A stretch of 64,000 nt of DNA from positions 4,041,965 to 4,105,964 of the forward strand of contig JALMQS010000187.1 in assembly GCA_024734495.1 (NCBI GenBank), written 5' to 3'. A model generated the notes under the pieces. It made no database searches. It saw nothing but the letters and a program-made list of their open reading frames with translations, and was not told where the DNA came from. This document shows, one piece after another, positions 32,440 through 43,279 of this stretch; the first letter of the stretch is position 1, and each line of letters begins with the position of its first letter. The translations under genes and the position numbers were made by a program. Source of the stretch: Forficula auricularia (lineage: Eukaryota; Arthropoda; Insecta; Dermaptera; Forficulidae).

Positions 32440-33295
32440 TTAGTCCATACCACACAGATAGAGAGGCCAAGCTTCCGAGCAAAAAACATGTTTTTGAGCG
32501 TAAAACAAAATGTTTAATAAAAACTCGCACTTACTTGACTATAAAATTTATGATAAGTATATGGTACATACATTCACTTTTTAAATGAAAGAATGAGAGG
32601 TGAGAGGAGAGAGGGAGGAAGGATACCAATCGATTTGATTGGGGAATAATGGAATTTAAATAATTATCGGAAAAGAGGTTTTTTTATCTAATTAGATTTT
32701 TCCTCTTATTAAAAACACGGACTAAATATGAATAAGGACACTCGATGGTGGAGAAGAAATCTCCGAAATCGAAGCTAAAATACAAGGTATACATTAATTA
32801 ATGTAAAATAATTGGTTTAATAAAATTTATAAAAAAAAAAAAAAAAAAAAAAAATTCACTTTTTAATAATCAAAGTTATATTAAATTAAAGTAAATCGAA
32901 ACTAAAGCGTCCAAAAAAATTTCGCTTAAAACAATGTTACCTATATAAATAATATTTTAATACTGATAGTTGAAATTAGATAAATTATTGAAAAATTTAT
33001 TGATTCCAATTATCATCAAAATTAAGTGATATTCTATATTCATATAATATAAAATAAAATTTCTATATAAGGAATCTTGGATGTTTTTGCATGTATGCAA
33101 ATTAAATAGAAGTTGAAATCAATTCATTAATTCTAAATTGAAATGTAAAATTTAATAGAAAAACATATTTGAAACAACATAATGAGAAAAAATAATGAAA
33201 ACCGTTTATCTTAAATTATTCAATTAATTGGAAACTAATTAAAAATATAAAATTCAGCAAATACTTCTAACCAATCGTCAGCAATCAATTCAAAG
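32440..33295 (+). repeat. Paralogous segment U, copy 2
   Basis: Collinear with 30600-31125 and continuing beyond it. It contains the poly(A) retroinsertion. A family T-type end (TAGCGTACCGAGGCTTG) lies just upstream at about 32380. Confidence 0.8.
32585..32853 (+). mobile_element. Recent poly(A) retroinsertion, 13-bp TSD
   Basis: Flanked by perfect ATTCACTTTTTAA (32572-32584 and 32854-32866); paralogue copy 1 has the single-copy site near 30755. It ends in an uninterrupted A run of over 20, with AATAAA about 10 bases upstream: the 3' end of a polyadenylated RNA. The body has no long frame and no second copy here. It is a retrocopied mRNA 3' UTR, or the 3' end of a LINE or SINE. Confidence 0.88.
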
Positions 33296-33541
33296 GTATA
33301 GATAAACCTGAAATTTAGTTAGAAGGTATATAAATGGTGATAATATTAAAATTTTGTTCATGACATAAAGTAGATTAATTTAAAAAAATTCCCCCCAAAA
33401 TAAAAATTAATATTAAAATTCTAAAAGGATTATTTTTTGAGTAAGGGTTGGAATTTTCCAAGCTTTAAAAAAATGTTTTATCTAGAATCTTGAGATATTG
33501 TCCAAAAGAGCTAATAAGATAAAGGCTGTCTATTCAAAAAT

Positions 33542-33841
33542 TAAATTGAAAATTTTTTGCCGAGAGTAGCATAATTTTTATAAATTGAAGGAGACAGAAG
33601 AGTGTGTCTGCTGCTGGAATTATAAATTTTTAATTTATTTATAACGAGACTATAGTTTCGAGAGCTTTGTCCTCTTCATCAGTCTATTAAAATTGATTCG
33701 GAGTAATTAATGTTTGAATGGTAATCAATTGTAATAGACTGATGAAGAGGGCAAAGCTCTCGAAACTATAGTCTCGTTATAAATAAATTAAAAATTCATA
33801 ATTCCAGCAGAAGACACACTCTTTTATTGTCTCCTTCAATT
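33542..33841. mobile_element. Family B foldback with hammerhead-like arms, copy 2
   Basis: TSD TTCAAAAAT (33533-33541 and 33842-33850). Both arms carry strict cores: minus 33648-33682 and plus 33739-33773. The plus copy reads CTGATGA, extra A, GAGGGC-AAA-GCTCTC, GAAACTATAGTC. Stem III would be two pairs closed by TATA. Stem I pairs TTGTAAT-GA with TCGTTATAA, leaving one bulge. Confidence 0.88.
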
Positions 33842-34126
33842 TTCAAAAATCTTAAAATCACTGTGTCACTATACAAAAACTTTTTTATGAATTTTAAAAC
33901 CCGTAATAATTTAAAAAATTATAAATTCTTATATGGGTGTGAGGTGAGATTCCTTGTAGAAAAAATTACAATTAAAGAATTTTTCATTCTATCTAAAAGT
34001 CCCACCATCTAATAGTATGAGAGTTATTTGAGATCATTTTCCCTAGAATCGCGACTCAAAGGACCTTAGGAACAATGTCTATTTTTAATTAGTAGAGATT
34101 GGGGTGTTGGTGCAAGGTGAAACATC

Positions 34127-34309
34127 TTTAATAAAGATAAGAGTAAATAAATATTATATGTAATATTCATTTACAATGAGTTAAGGATTCTTGGTAACTT
34201 GTTTCACATTAAATTTTTAAAGTTTAATGTGAAACAAGTGACCAAGAATCCTTAACTAATAGTAAACGAATATTACATATAATATTTATTTAATCTTATC
34301 TTTAATGTC
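34127..34309. mobile_element. Foldback palindrome (family Q)
   Basis: Arms of about 85 bp meet over TTTTTAAAG. Inner arm text is AACTTGTTTCACATTAAA and its inverse. A few mismatches occur (GGTAACTTG against GGTCACTTG). No TSD or second copy seen. Confidence 0.75.
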
Positions 34310-34334
34310 TATTTTGTCAGATCCTAAGTGAATA

Positions 34335-34492
34335 TATATATTTTTTAATGTATGTGTTTGAGGGTGTGTAAAATTGTGTGTAAAATGCTATAGAGGTTAC
34401 ATTATAGCCGGTCAAATTTTTGCAATAAATTGGGCTTGAACCCGGGCTAGCTGATCATAGGCAATAACCCACTTGACCAAACTGACCTTGAT
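34335..34492 (-). mobile_element. tRNA-derived SINE, second family
   Basis: Minus strand: AAGGTCAGTTTGGTCAAGTG (A-box region) then GGGTTCAAGCCC (B box) 35-45 nt later, as in a tRNA. The body runs through CCGGCTATAATGTAACC toward an AT-rich end. Its head differs from the first SINE family. The 3' end is not sharply defined. Confidence 0.65.
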
Positions 34493-34582
34493 ATAATTTT
34501 ATTTTTCCCAGATTATTTCTCTAGAATATTAGGTATAGTATTATTCAAATAATTTCTTGGAGACTGACTGGAAGATCTAATT

Positions 34583-35215
34583 CAGGGGTGTCCAACCTTT
34601 TGGCTTTCAAGGACCGCATTTGAAGGGAAAAAAATGCCTCGGCCCGCATATAAAATTAACTAATTCCATTGATATTTGTTAATCAAAAAATATAGTTAAT
34701 AATGTAGAATAATGATATCCACCAAGACCAAAAAAAGAAAAAATATCATAGCATAATAATCTTTGAGTTGTTTTCCTTCAGGATTTTGTTTTTAAATCAA
34801 TTATCTGCTTCTATTAGGAATTTGAAGTCTTTTAAAAATATATCGAGTTTAATTATTTCTTAACATTTCCAAAGAGATTTTCTAATTTCTTATTATTTTA
34901 GGTCAAATTGTATCAAAAATTAGATAAAAATCTCAATGTTTTAAGGGAATTTATAATAAATTGAAAGTTTTTTGCCGAGAGTAGCAGAATTTTTATATAT
35001 TGAAGGAGACAATAAACGAGTGTGTCTTTTGCTGGAATTATAAATTTTATTTATTTATAACGAGACTATAGTTTCGAGGACTTTGCCCTCTTCATCAGTC
35101 TATTACAATGGATTCATAGGAATTAATTTATGAATTAAAAAAAATTTATAATTCCAGCAGAAGACACACTCTTTTATTGTCTCCTTCAAGAAATGCCGCA
35201 GTTTAGACAGCCCTG
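34583..35215. mobile_element. hAT-type element with nested family B
   Basis: Ends CAGGGGTGTCCAACCT and, inverted, CAGGGCTGTCTAAACT, a common hAT terminal pattern. GACCGCATTT and GCCGCATTT follow inside. The 8-base flanks (ATCTAATT, GCTAAATG) do not match cleanly. The interior has no transposase frame. Family B copy 3 occupies the right third. Confidence 0.75.
34957..35190. mobile_element. Family B foldback, copy 3 (nested in hAT)
   Basis: The left arm is complete, with a strict core on the minus strand (35063-35098): CTGATGA, extra A, GAGGGC-AAA-GTCCTC, GAAACTATAGTC. The right strand of stem II differs from copy 2 (GTCCTC against GCTCTC) yet still pairs. Confidence 0.82.
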
Positions 35216-35516
35216 GCTAAATGAAGAATTAATGGAGAAGCAAGCCAAGGAAAATATAAACAAATTCTGAATAAAATAATTTAATAGAATATCTTTAAAA
35301 AATGACATTTTGATGATCTTTTCTTCAATAATCAAAGTTTATAAGCTAATATAAACGGGAGTGACCATTCCTGGAATAGTAAAATGTAAGCAGATTGTAA
35401 GATTATAAAAATTATTATTAATGGTCATTTAAATTAATTTTTAGAAGATAAAGAAGGATGAATCATGATTTGCAAAAAATTGAATTTAGAGTGCAAATAT
35501 AATTTAGATTTTATAA

Positions 35517-35814
35517 AGGCTAGTTTACACGGGTTTAGTACTAACCACTCGCACTAATTCTGAGTCATGTAAACACACAATACAAGTGGTTAGTATTAGT
35601 AGAGTGGCAAGTGCGAGTGAATAGAAATGGTTTCTATTTACTAATGGCAAGTAACTTCCTCTACCATATATTGACAACTCGAATTATCATCTTGCATGTT
35701 TCACTATACACTAATTATAATGGTTAGTAGAGACGTGTGAACCACTACTAGCCAGTTAGACTGCTAAGTGCTTAGTAAATGGAATAGTACTATTGGCAAG
35801 TAATAAACTAGCCT
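35517..35814. mobile_element. MITE with AGGCTAGTTTA ends
   Basis: Ends AGGCTAGTTTACACGGG and, inverted, AGGCTAGTTTATTACTTG; flanked by TAA on both sides (35514-35516 and 35815-35817). The interior has short inverted pairs such as GGTTAGTA and TACTAACC. The three-base duplication fits PIF/Harbinger. No coding sequence. Confidence 0.7.
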
Positions 35815-35871
35815 TAATGTGCAGTTTTGTTAAGGGAGAATGGTATGGGTTCTTGGTGAAACATATTCAAT

Positions 35872-36571
35872 TTTTTACTTTACCATACAGGCCATGGTCA
35901 AGTATTGTAATCGTGCATGAAAAAAGTGTTTTTTTTCCTTATTTTTCCAAAATATCTCAAAAACGGCTGAAAGAATTTTGATTAAAAAAATTGAGCGAAA
36001 CCATGGCATTTCGGTCTACAAAAAAGCTCCAATAAGTAAACATCGAAAAAATAATATTTTTCGAGATAATAATTGTTTTGTCAAAATGTCTGTTAGTCTG
36101 TGCGTTACCAAATTTTTGTGGACGAGCTAGCTCAAAATCTAGTGTGAATATCAAAACCAAATTTCACACGTAGTTTTGGTCCATTGAGATTAAGAGCTGA
36201 TTAGATTTTGGTGCATATCGACCCAAAATTAAGGGGGGTGGAGGGGGGTTAAAAATTAAAAATCTAGGTCATTTGAGCAAACTCAATCAAATTTTGTATA
36301 CACAATCAGTGGACCCCAGAAGTCTAAAAATGAAAAAATTAACCGCCCAAAATGGAGGAGGGGGGGGGGGGGGGTCAAAAAATGAAAATCTAGGCTCTTG
36401 TACCAAACAACCAAATTTTTTATACATAATCAGTGGGCCCACAAAAATCTAAAAATGCAAAAACTAACCCCCCTACCCTACATGGTTATAAATAATTTTA
36501 TTAAATATAAGTGAGGGCCCAGGTTGTATGATAAAGTCAAGTGGATGGCCACATCAGAACAGGTCAGCTTA
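35872..36571 (-). mobile_element. Family A copy 3
   Basis: Inverse orientation. Hairpin ACCATACAGGCCATGGT at the left end, and subterminal TGTATGATAAAGTCAAG then GGCCACATCAGAAC at the right. The CTAACAGA tract is minimal (TGTTAGTCTGTG). A poly(G) run interrupts the middle. The 35957-36160 frame recurs in other copies at the same place and is not a gene. Confidence 0.85.
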
Positions 36572-36757
36572 TTTTTCTCTACCTCCTTGGCTTCGGGAAC
36601 TAAATGTCCATTTAGTAAAAAACATATTTAAATAAAGTAAAGAAAATTTTAAACAATTTAAGAAACTTTTTAAAATTGAAAATATAAAATACTAGATAGA
36701 TTTCAAAAAAAAAAAAAAAATAAAAGACAAGATGCTTGTTTAGCATGACTCTATATA

Positions 36758-36784
36758 TATTTCGGGGTATGAGCCCATCTTTAG
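36758..36784 (-). ncRNA. Hammerhead-like relic, family E2 copy 2
   Basis: Minus strand CTAAAGA, extra T, GGG/CCC stem, GAAATATATATAGAGTC. It is collinear with 13596-13621 and shares outer text. One core substitution (G5 to A). Confidence 0.35.
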
Positions 36785-37099
36785 GAGTTCACAGAGGAAA
36801 GTTATTTACTTTATTTAATGTGCAGTTTTTTCACAAGATTATTATTAGGCCTTAGTCAACTTCACAAGAGGATGTAGGTAAACAAGACACCAAGTCTTAA
36901 AAAGAAGAACAATTTCCTAAATTAGATTACTTAATTGGTTCAATTTTACCTCATGTATATCATATTTTCATGGCTGGTTTGTTGCAAAGTTAAGCTGACA
37001 AAAATAGCCATTTGTTATTTTAATTGAAATTTTAACTACCTCCTCTTTCGATTCCACAAAGGGTCTATTCTAGTACTAGTAATTTAAACATAGGAACAA

Positions 37100-37240
37100 A
37101 TGAGAGAAGAAGAAACGGGAGTCTTTCGTAAAAGAGCGTCGATAATTTATCGCGGAGGAGGGTCCTTATCGAACTTCAAACATAAAGTAGAAAGAGTTTG
37201 CGTAATTAAAGTGGAGGATCGTTCTCAAAGAGGTCATTGA
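37100..37240 (+). CDS. Candidate short ORF or exon, 46 aa (unidentified)
   Basis: Preceded in frame by TAG. Encodes 46 residues, including KRASIIYRGGGSLSNFKH and VERVCVIKVEDRSQ, in locally higher GC (about 42%). An AATAAA occurs about 25 bp after the stop. ACATAG just upstream could be a splice acceptor. The opposite strand is also partly open. I recognise no family. It could be a last exon, a micro-ORF or conserved non-coding DNA. Confidence 0.25.
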   Translation: MREEETGVFRKRASIIYRGGGSLSNFKHKVERVCVIKVEDRSQRGH

Positions 37241-37249
37241 ATATCATCT

Positions 37250-37754
37250 TTCTGGGAAAAAATAAACAGCTCCTATCACACTTATACATACACTCGCATG
37301 TATATATACTCGTTTATATAGAAAATTCAATTTATTAATTTATTATATATCTATAATATTAATTAAATAGATTTTATCTTTTTGTATACATTTCAACTAA
37401 ATTATACAATAAATTTTATGATGAAATTAATTTTTATTTAATAAATAAATAATTTACATTTATAATGATAAAGATTAATTTGATGTTGTTGGTTTTTTTT
37501 TTAATTATTTATTATTTTTTTTTTTTGCTTGTATGCAACTTAAAAACTCATATAAACGTTTAATTAAATAAATTAATATTAATTTTATAAATATGAGAAA
37601 AGTTGTAAAATTGAAGAAGGTATGTTGTTTTTCAATTTAAATGAAAAATATTTAATTATTTTATAGGATCTCAGCAATGGAGATAAATAAGAGAGTGAGC
37701 CGCGATTTAGCATAGGAGTAGAAACAATAAAAACTCTTAGAGTATTATCTTAGA
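37250..37754. other. AT-rich DNA, nothing recognised
   Basis: No gene or bounded element visible. Confidence 0.5.
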
Positions 37755-38178
37755 GTATATATTGCAGTAAAAACACGTTTTTAGTAAGAACGCGTTCTTA
37801 CTAGTTAAAACGAGTTTCACTGAATACCCTTATGGCAACTAGAGTTTACTGATGATGGTTGAGTTTGGTTCAAAGGTCTAGAATCTTCATTTTTGACCTT
37901 CCCCCTCATTCTGGGTGTTTATTTTCAAAAGTTTTTAAACAAAATGTCAAAATCATCCTATACAACTTTGCTTCTAATTTTTGACATTTTCCTTTAAAAA
38001 ATTTTGAAAATAAACACCCAAAATAAGGCGGAAGGTCAAAACTGAAGATTCTAGACCTTTGAGTCAAACTCGACCAACATCAGTAAATTCTAGGTGCCAC
38101 AAAGGCATTCAGTGAAACGCGTTTTAACTAGTAAGAAAGCGTTCGTACTAAAAAACGGTTTTTTAATGCAACATATAC
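37755..38178. mobile_element. Family N foldback, copy 1
   Basis: Outer arms GCAGTAAAAACACG and, inverted, GCATTAAAAAACCG; then GTTTCACTGAATACC and inner blocks such as GTCTAGAATCTTC appear in both arms. The arms are about 190 bp each. The same order occurs at 43990-44406. Non-coding. Confidence 0.8.
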
Positions 38179-38374
38179 AATAAATATTATGCTTTTTTTT
38201 GTTTTTAGATTTTTAATTTAAATAAAATTTATTTATTTGGATTATAGTCTCATATCGTCGAAGTTATGACGTGTTTAAGAGTAGTTGAAAAAAGATGAGG
38301 GATATCGTAAGAGTAGAAACAATGCCACAGTCACTACGCGGAGTCCAGGGGGCGTAGTAGGATGCCTACCGATA

Positions 38375-38847
38375 TAGTGACTCTATGGGCACAGTGGAGA
38401 CTTGTAAGGTCAACCGCCATTTTTAGTCTTATTTTAAATTGAAGAATATTAGGAAATAATATTTAAACACATTCTTTACACATATTAAAAATTATTTAAT
38501 TAAAAATAAAAGGTATTGATAATAATATTATCTTAAATTTCCTAATATTCTTCAATTTAAAATAAGACTAAAAATGGCGGATGACTCTACGTGTCGCCCG
38601 AGGGGTGAACCGCGATTGGAATTAGGTGTACACCTCTTTGGAATTACTTGAAAATATTTGGAATTACTTGGAAATATTTGGAAGTACTTGGAAATATTTG
38701 GAAGTACTTGGAAATATTTGGAAATATTTGTAAGTACTGGAATTTTTTGGAAATATTTGAAAATTAAAGTGGAAGTGGAAGTAGGTGTACACCATATTAG
38801 GTCGCGGTTCACTCCTCGATGTCGCCACTGTCACTATAGAGTCACTG
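38375..38847. mobile_element. Family P foldback with TA flanks, holding family O
   Basis: Ends TAGTGACTCTATGGGCACAG and, inverted, CAGTGACTCTATAGTGACAG, with TA on each side. Inner arms (CCGCCATTTTTAGTCTTATT and its inverse) are nearly perfect for 46 bp around 80 bp of AT-rich DNA. A CAGTG start with TA duplication suggests Tc1/mariner or pogo. Family O copy 2 is inserted in the right arm. Confidence 0.75.
38599..38818. mobile_element. Family O TIR element, copy 2, with minisatellite core
   Basis: Ends CGAGGGGTGAACCGCGATTG and, inverted, CGAGGAGTGAACCGCGAC. Flanks GTGTCGCC (38591-38598) and ATGTCGCC (38819-38826), 7 of 8. The core is a tandem of GGAAATATTT and GGAAGTACTT (about 38640-38760), absent from copy 1. 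The frames at 38552-38894 are translations of this tandem. Confidence 0.88.
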
Positions 38848-38849
38848 TA

Positions 38850-39425
38850 TCCGCCGAAGCCTGGCTTCGCAGCTGGTATTCATATAAAACCTGATTCTTT
38901 CCAAAATAATATCATTCTATTATAGTAAAATGTTATTAATATTTTTATTTCAAGTAAAATTAATACATCTAACCTGTAAATATTTATTCTAGGAGCTGTA
39001 ATATTGTAACAGATCGTTAGAAAGACTATAAGATTTGTATTGAGCTCTATCTAAAAGATTTTGTGATAATCGGTAGTAATAGGGTAAGTAAGTAGTTTGA
39101 TATTAAGTTTGAGATGTTTGACCAAAAAAATGTTCAAAGTATGAAAATAAAATATAAAAAGTGATTATTATTTGAGGAAAGTTTAAAAAAAAATATATTA
39201 AACTTTTGTATTTTTATTGGCTTGTTTATTGACTTTACTTAAGTACATCGAGTATTACTGAAATTATTGAAGGTAATTTAGCGAAATCTAACCTTTTGAT
39301 TAAATGATATAGCCACGAAAAAAAATCAACTCAAGAATTTATATAATACCTATATAAAAATATTAACTCATAACATGTTGAAATAATTTATTGATTGTTT
39401 TTAATTTATTAAATAAATACAGTTA
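38850..39425. other. AT-rich DNA, nothing recognised
   Basis: No gene or bounded repeat visible. Confidence 0.5.
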
Positions 39426-39429
39426 TTGT

Positions 39430-39650
39430 TTGATAAAAGAATCTCAAAACGTTCCAGTAGAAATTCTTCCATTATCAATAGAAATTTCGAAAAATATTTG
39501 CTCTGAAATGAAAATGTAAACTAGCTATTGGAACATCAATGCTTTATATTTCCATTTTAATTCAAGTATTTTTCGAAATTTCCATTGATAAAGGGAGAAT
39601 TTCTTCCGAAACGTTTGGATTTCTAATAAACTTTTGGAGATTGTTTTATG
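39430..39650. mobile_element. Family H foldback, copy 3
   Basis: The right arm has the cleanest family H block: TTGATAA, extra A, GGGAGAA/TTCTTCC stem, GAAACGTTTGG, then CTAATAAACTTTTGG. The left arm is its diverged inverse. Relative to a hammerhead core, C3 is T and G8 is A. The 39539-39745 frame crosses this and is not a gene. Confidence 0.7.
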
Positions 39651-39659
39651 ACAGAAGGA

Positions 39660-39845
39660 GTTACACCAAAAAGGTGAGTTCCCTAAAGGCCTGGGTTGGC
39701 CCCTCCATCGTGAAAAGAATAAGAAGAGGGGATTTTATGGGCTAGTTAGGGGTCGAAAGTATCCTTGGATGTTGGTCTTAAACAGCTGAAGGATATAAAA
39801 CGGTGGCTGAGAGCGAGTTCCATCCAGTCACTGGAGGTATAATTA
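39660..39845 (+). promoter_or_regulatory. Candidate TATA/Inr promoter in GC-richer patch
   Basis: TATAAAA at 39794-39800 is followed 32 nt later by CCAGTC, giving +1 at 39826: canonical arthropod spacing. AAAAAGGTGAGT at about 39668 and GGAGGTATAA at 39834 look like splice donors. No downstream coding region is visible in this window, so support is weak. Confidence 0.2.
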
Positions 39846-40950
39846 ATAACATTCAAATTATATTTCCAAAACTTAAGTGACTTATGTATAGGTAATTTCA
39901 ATTTTATAAAATAATAGATAAATCGATCAATTATTTAATGAAATATAATTGATTAAAATTACTGTATTTATTCTTTTTATGTGACTAAAAAAACCCTTTA
40001 ATTTATAAAAATTAAAATCAAATTATAGTTCGATTCTCATTTAAGGCCACGTTTCTTCTAAAAAATCTACTACGTAGTGAACAAGAGACCTTTAAAATTC
40101 GATTGATCGAGAAGAGTGTGTATAGAATTTATATAACGGTTTTTAATTAAAAATATTTTCGTCACTTTATTTTGATCAAAATAGGTGAGATTAATCATTG
40201 CTTGCGCATTAATATTCATGTGACTTTATCTGAATCATGATCAAAAATAATATTAATTAATTTTTTGTCATTGTTTTGGAATTGAAATAAAACCGTCCCG
40301 TTATTTGATTCGTGAATAGATATAATCAAAAAGATAATGAATATCTAAAAATCATTTAACCTCTACACCTATATGAATATTTTCTGACTATTACACAGTG
40401 AATTATTAATTTAGAAATATTGAACTAATCGAAAAGTACGAATTTTTAAGTGATTTTGAAAAAAAAGTCAAAATTAAGCAATAATAAAAATTTTTGGGAA
40501 TTATTCTAAGTATAAATATTTGCAACACTTTAGCCAAAATGACTTAATTTAATTTATTTTAATTAAACACTTGAAATTTATATATTTAGATTTTAATTAT
40601 GCTCAGCTAAGCCCCTTAAAGTTAGACAACTACACGTACATTCCCTTTAGAATCGCATTAATAAATAATAATTCTCTGACCATTTTGAGCTAGTTAAAAG
40701 GTCGCTTTATAACAACCTAAAAATTTAATAAAAAAACTTACAATTTTCAACTCAATATAGGTACTTAATCTCTTATTTCATTAAAAAATAATAAAAATTA
40801 ATTTTAAAAATTTTAAGAAAATCGGATTGTTTTTAAGTCAATTATGTTTAGCACATATTATTACGGTACTTCAGTTTGCAAGTATATAACATATAGAGAG
40901 TTTTACTGCCATAATTTCTTGTTATCATGTTGCTAGAACACACTGGAAAA
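39846..40950. other. AT-rich DNA, nothing recognised
   Basis: No gene. 39961-40015 (GTGACTAAAAAA, CCCTTTAATTTATAAAA) resembles the outer end of family I at 63480. Confidence 0.4.
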
Positions 40951-41557
40951 TAAGCTGATTTGTTTTGATGTGGCCATCCACCCGACTTTACCAAACAACC
41001 TGGACCCTCACTAATATTTAATATTTAATAAAATTATTTATAATCTTGTAGGGTAGTTTTTGAATTTTAGACTCCTGGAGGCCCACTGATTATGTATACA
41101 AAATTTGGTTGAGTTTGCTCAAATGGCCTAGATTTTTAATTTTTACCCCCCCCCCCCTTCCACCCCCCTTAATTTTGTGTAGATATGCACCAAAATCTAA
41201 TCAGTTCTTAATCTCAATGGACCAAAACTTCGTGTGAAATTTGGTTTCGATATTCAATCTTGTTTTTGAGCTAGCTCGTCCACAAAAATTTGGTAACGCA
41301 CAGACTAACAGTCAGACTAACTGACAACCTAACAGACATTTTGACAAAACAGTTATTATCTCGACAAATATCATTTTTTCGATGTTTACTAATTAGAGCT
41401 CTTTTGTAGAGCGAAATGGCATGGTTTAGCTCAATTTTTTTAATCAAAATTGTTTCAGCTGTTTTTGAGATATTTCGAAAAAAAGAAGGAAAAAAACACT
41501 TTTTTCATGCACGATTACAATACTTGACCATATACCCTGTATGGTAAAGTAAAAAGA
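40951..41557 (+). mobile_element. Family A copy 4
   Basis: Subterminal ACTTTACCAAACAAC at the left and the hairpin ACCATATACCCTGTATGGT then AAAGTAAAAA at the right. The CTAACAGA tract is short (41304-41337). A poly(C) run lies at 41144. Full length. Confidence 0.88.
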
Positions 41558-41644
41558 AAATGAGCCCAAGGAAAAATGATAACTTTCTTACTTGTTTTTT
41601 AAATAAATTATTGATTGTTTTATTGTATTAAATAAATACAGTAC

Positions 41645-41833
41645 TTTTATAAAAACAATTACAAAAACTTTATTAAATATTCAAACGTTTTGGGAGAAAC
41701 AAATTCTTTATAATTGCTTCATTATTCTTTCTTAAAGCAACTATTTTTCCAATTATCCGTTGATAAAGAGAGAATTTCTCCCCCCAAACGTTTGAATACT
41801 TAATAAATCTTTTCGAGATTGTTAATTATATGG
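41645..41833. mobile_element. Family H foldback, copy 4
   Basis: Arms ATTCAAACGTTTTGGGAG on the left and the inverse of CCCCCAAACGTTTGAATA on the right. The right block reads TTGATAA, extra A, GAGAGAATTTCTC. GAAAC is changed to CCAAAC, so this copy is dead as a ribozyme. Confidence 0.65.
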
Positions 41834-42344
41834 AGAGGAAAAACCTTATTTTTTTTTATTATTGAAAATGTATCAAACGAATTGAATAAAAATATATATT
41901 TTTTTTATAAATTATGATAATAAAACAAATTTTCTTGTTGATAAAAATTACCGTCCCTAGGCAAAAATTTATACATTATCCCCTTAAATGATTATAACCT
42001 TTCAGTTTCCTAATTTCACCCTTGACTCTTTAAAGATTTTAATCATATTTGGACACAATTAATGGATAAACCTGAAAATTAAGTATGTACTCGTACTATT
42101 ATTTAAATAAAGTAAAAACTTACATATAAAAAGAATCTCGGTCAAATGAACGATTCTTACCTGTAAAAATAAAGAAAAATATTAGACCCATACATGAAGA
42201 TTATTATAGCTATTTGCCTAATAAGGGTTTTCCTACGATTGCTTTAAAAAATAGTTAGCTCGGAAAGAGCTAATGATTTCGGCTGTTCTAAAGAGAAATC
42301 AAAGCTAGTGAAAATGAGTGTATTTAAAAGATTTGATTTTATGT

Positions 42345-42450
42345 TCACACGATACTGACCCCATGAAAAATAATATTTCTAATTCAAAAAAGACTGATGA
42401 AAAATATCAAGCTTTCGAAACTATAGTCTCAAACAAATAAATAATATATA
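42345..42450 (+). ncRNA. B2-family segment with strict hammerhead-like core
   Basis: CTGATGA at 42394-42400, a poorly paired stem II (AAAATATCAAGCTTTC), then GAAACTATAGTC to 42429 and AAACAAATAAATAATATA. It matches the middle of the complete B2 element at 56778-57094, including ACTGACCCCATGAAAAA upstream. It abuts hAT-like K1. Confidence 0.5.
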
Positions 42451-42455
42451 TACAT

Positions 42456-43276
42456 CGGTAGCGTGCGGTACATGGATGCTATGGATACGGCGCATCCCTA
42501 AAATTTCAAATATTTGAAGTATTTTCATATGTTATAAGGTCGACTTCAAAATTTCAGGAGAATCTTTAAATTTTTAAATTATTTTCCGTTATTTCAAATA
42601 TTTCTATAAAAACATTTTTTGTTTTGAAAAGTATATTGATTCTCGAAATGAAATAAAATTGTTGCATAGTTTCAAGGGGCAATTAAAATGAATTATTTTT
42701 CCGAAAAGGGTGCGAATAGAAAGTATGAAGTCTCTTGCCTGGTATATCTTCCAATTCAAAGACAAGTCCAGACGAGTATTAGTCTAATAAAAATTGTTCT
42801 CGCTGAGGAACTATTAAAATAGAAATTATACAAAAAAAGGAATAAAAATAAAGATGATTCGAGAATCTCTGGACTAATCCATTTCAAAGAACTCTCAATA
42901 TATAAGATCGGAAATAACTAAGAGTGCTATAGAAACAATTCATAGCTTGCTTATAGCAATAGAATTAGGTGAAATTTATGATTTTGTTATAGGAGAGGCT
43001 GATTCATTGTGGAATATGTTTGATTTACATCTCAGGAACTGTAGAGTTTAAGTTCCAAGATTTAATTTCTGATTCCTACCCTCACTCACACAAAGCAGTA
43101 TCCGTTCGGTTGCAAAGGTCTCAAAATATATTTTGTAAAAATCTAATGTTAAATTTGAAAAATAACGAAAATCGATGAAATTTGTAAAAAAAATTAAGTT
43201 AAAAATAAAATTTCAAAAAATGAAGGGTACTTTTTTGGAAAGCATCTCCTGGTTGAAAAGTCACCAACCTTCACTG
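42456..43276 (+). mobile_element. hAT-like family K, copy 1 (full length)
   Basis: Starts CGGTAGCGTGCGG and ends with the inverse of CAGTGAAGGTTGG. It is collinear with 60331-61285 over about 820 bp (GTCGACTTCAAAATTTCAGG, ATTGTTGCATAGTTTCAAGG, AAGATGATTCGAGAAT). It shows the empty site for the family B insertion in K2. No transposase frame; the 43175-43456 frame is incidental. Confidence 0.7.
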
Positions 43277-43279
43277 GTA

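Noticed and set aside
38552..38894. Overlapping 78- and 86-residue frames on opposite strands
   Set aside because: Both read the GGAAATATTT/GGAAGTACTT tandem inside family O.
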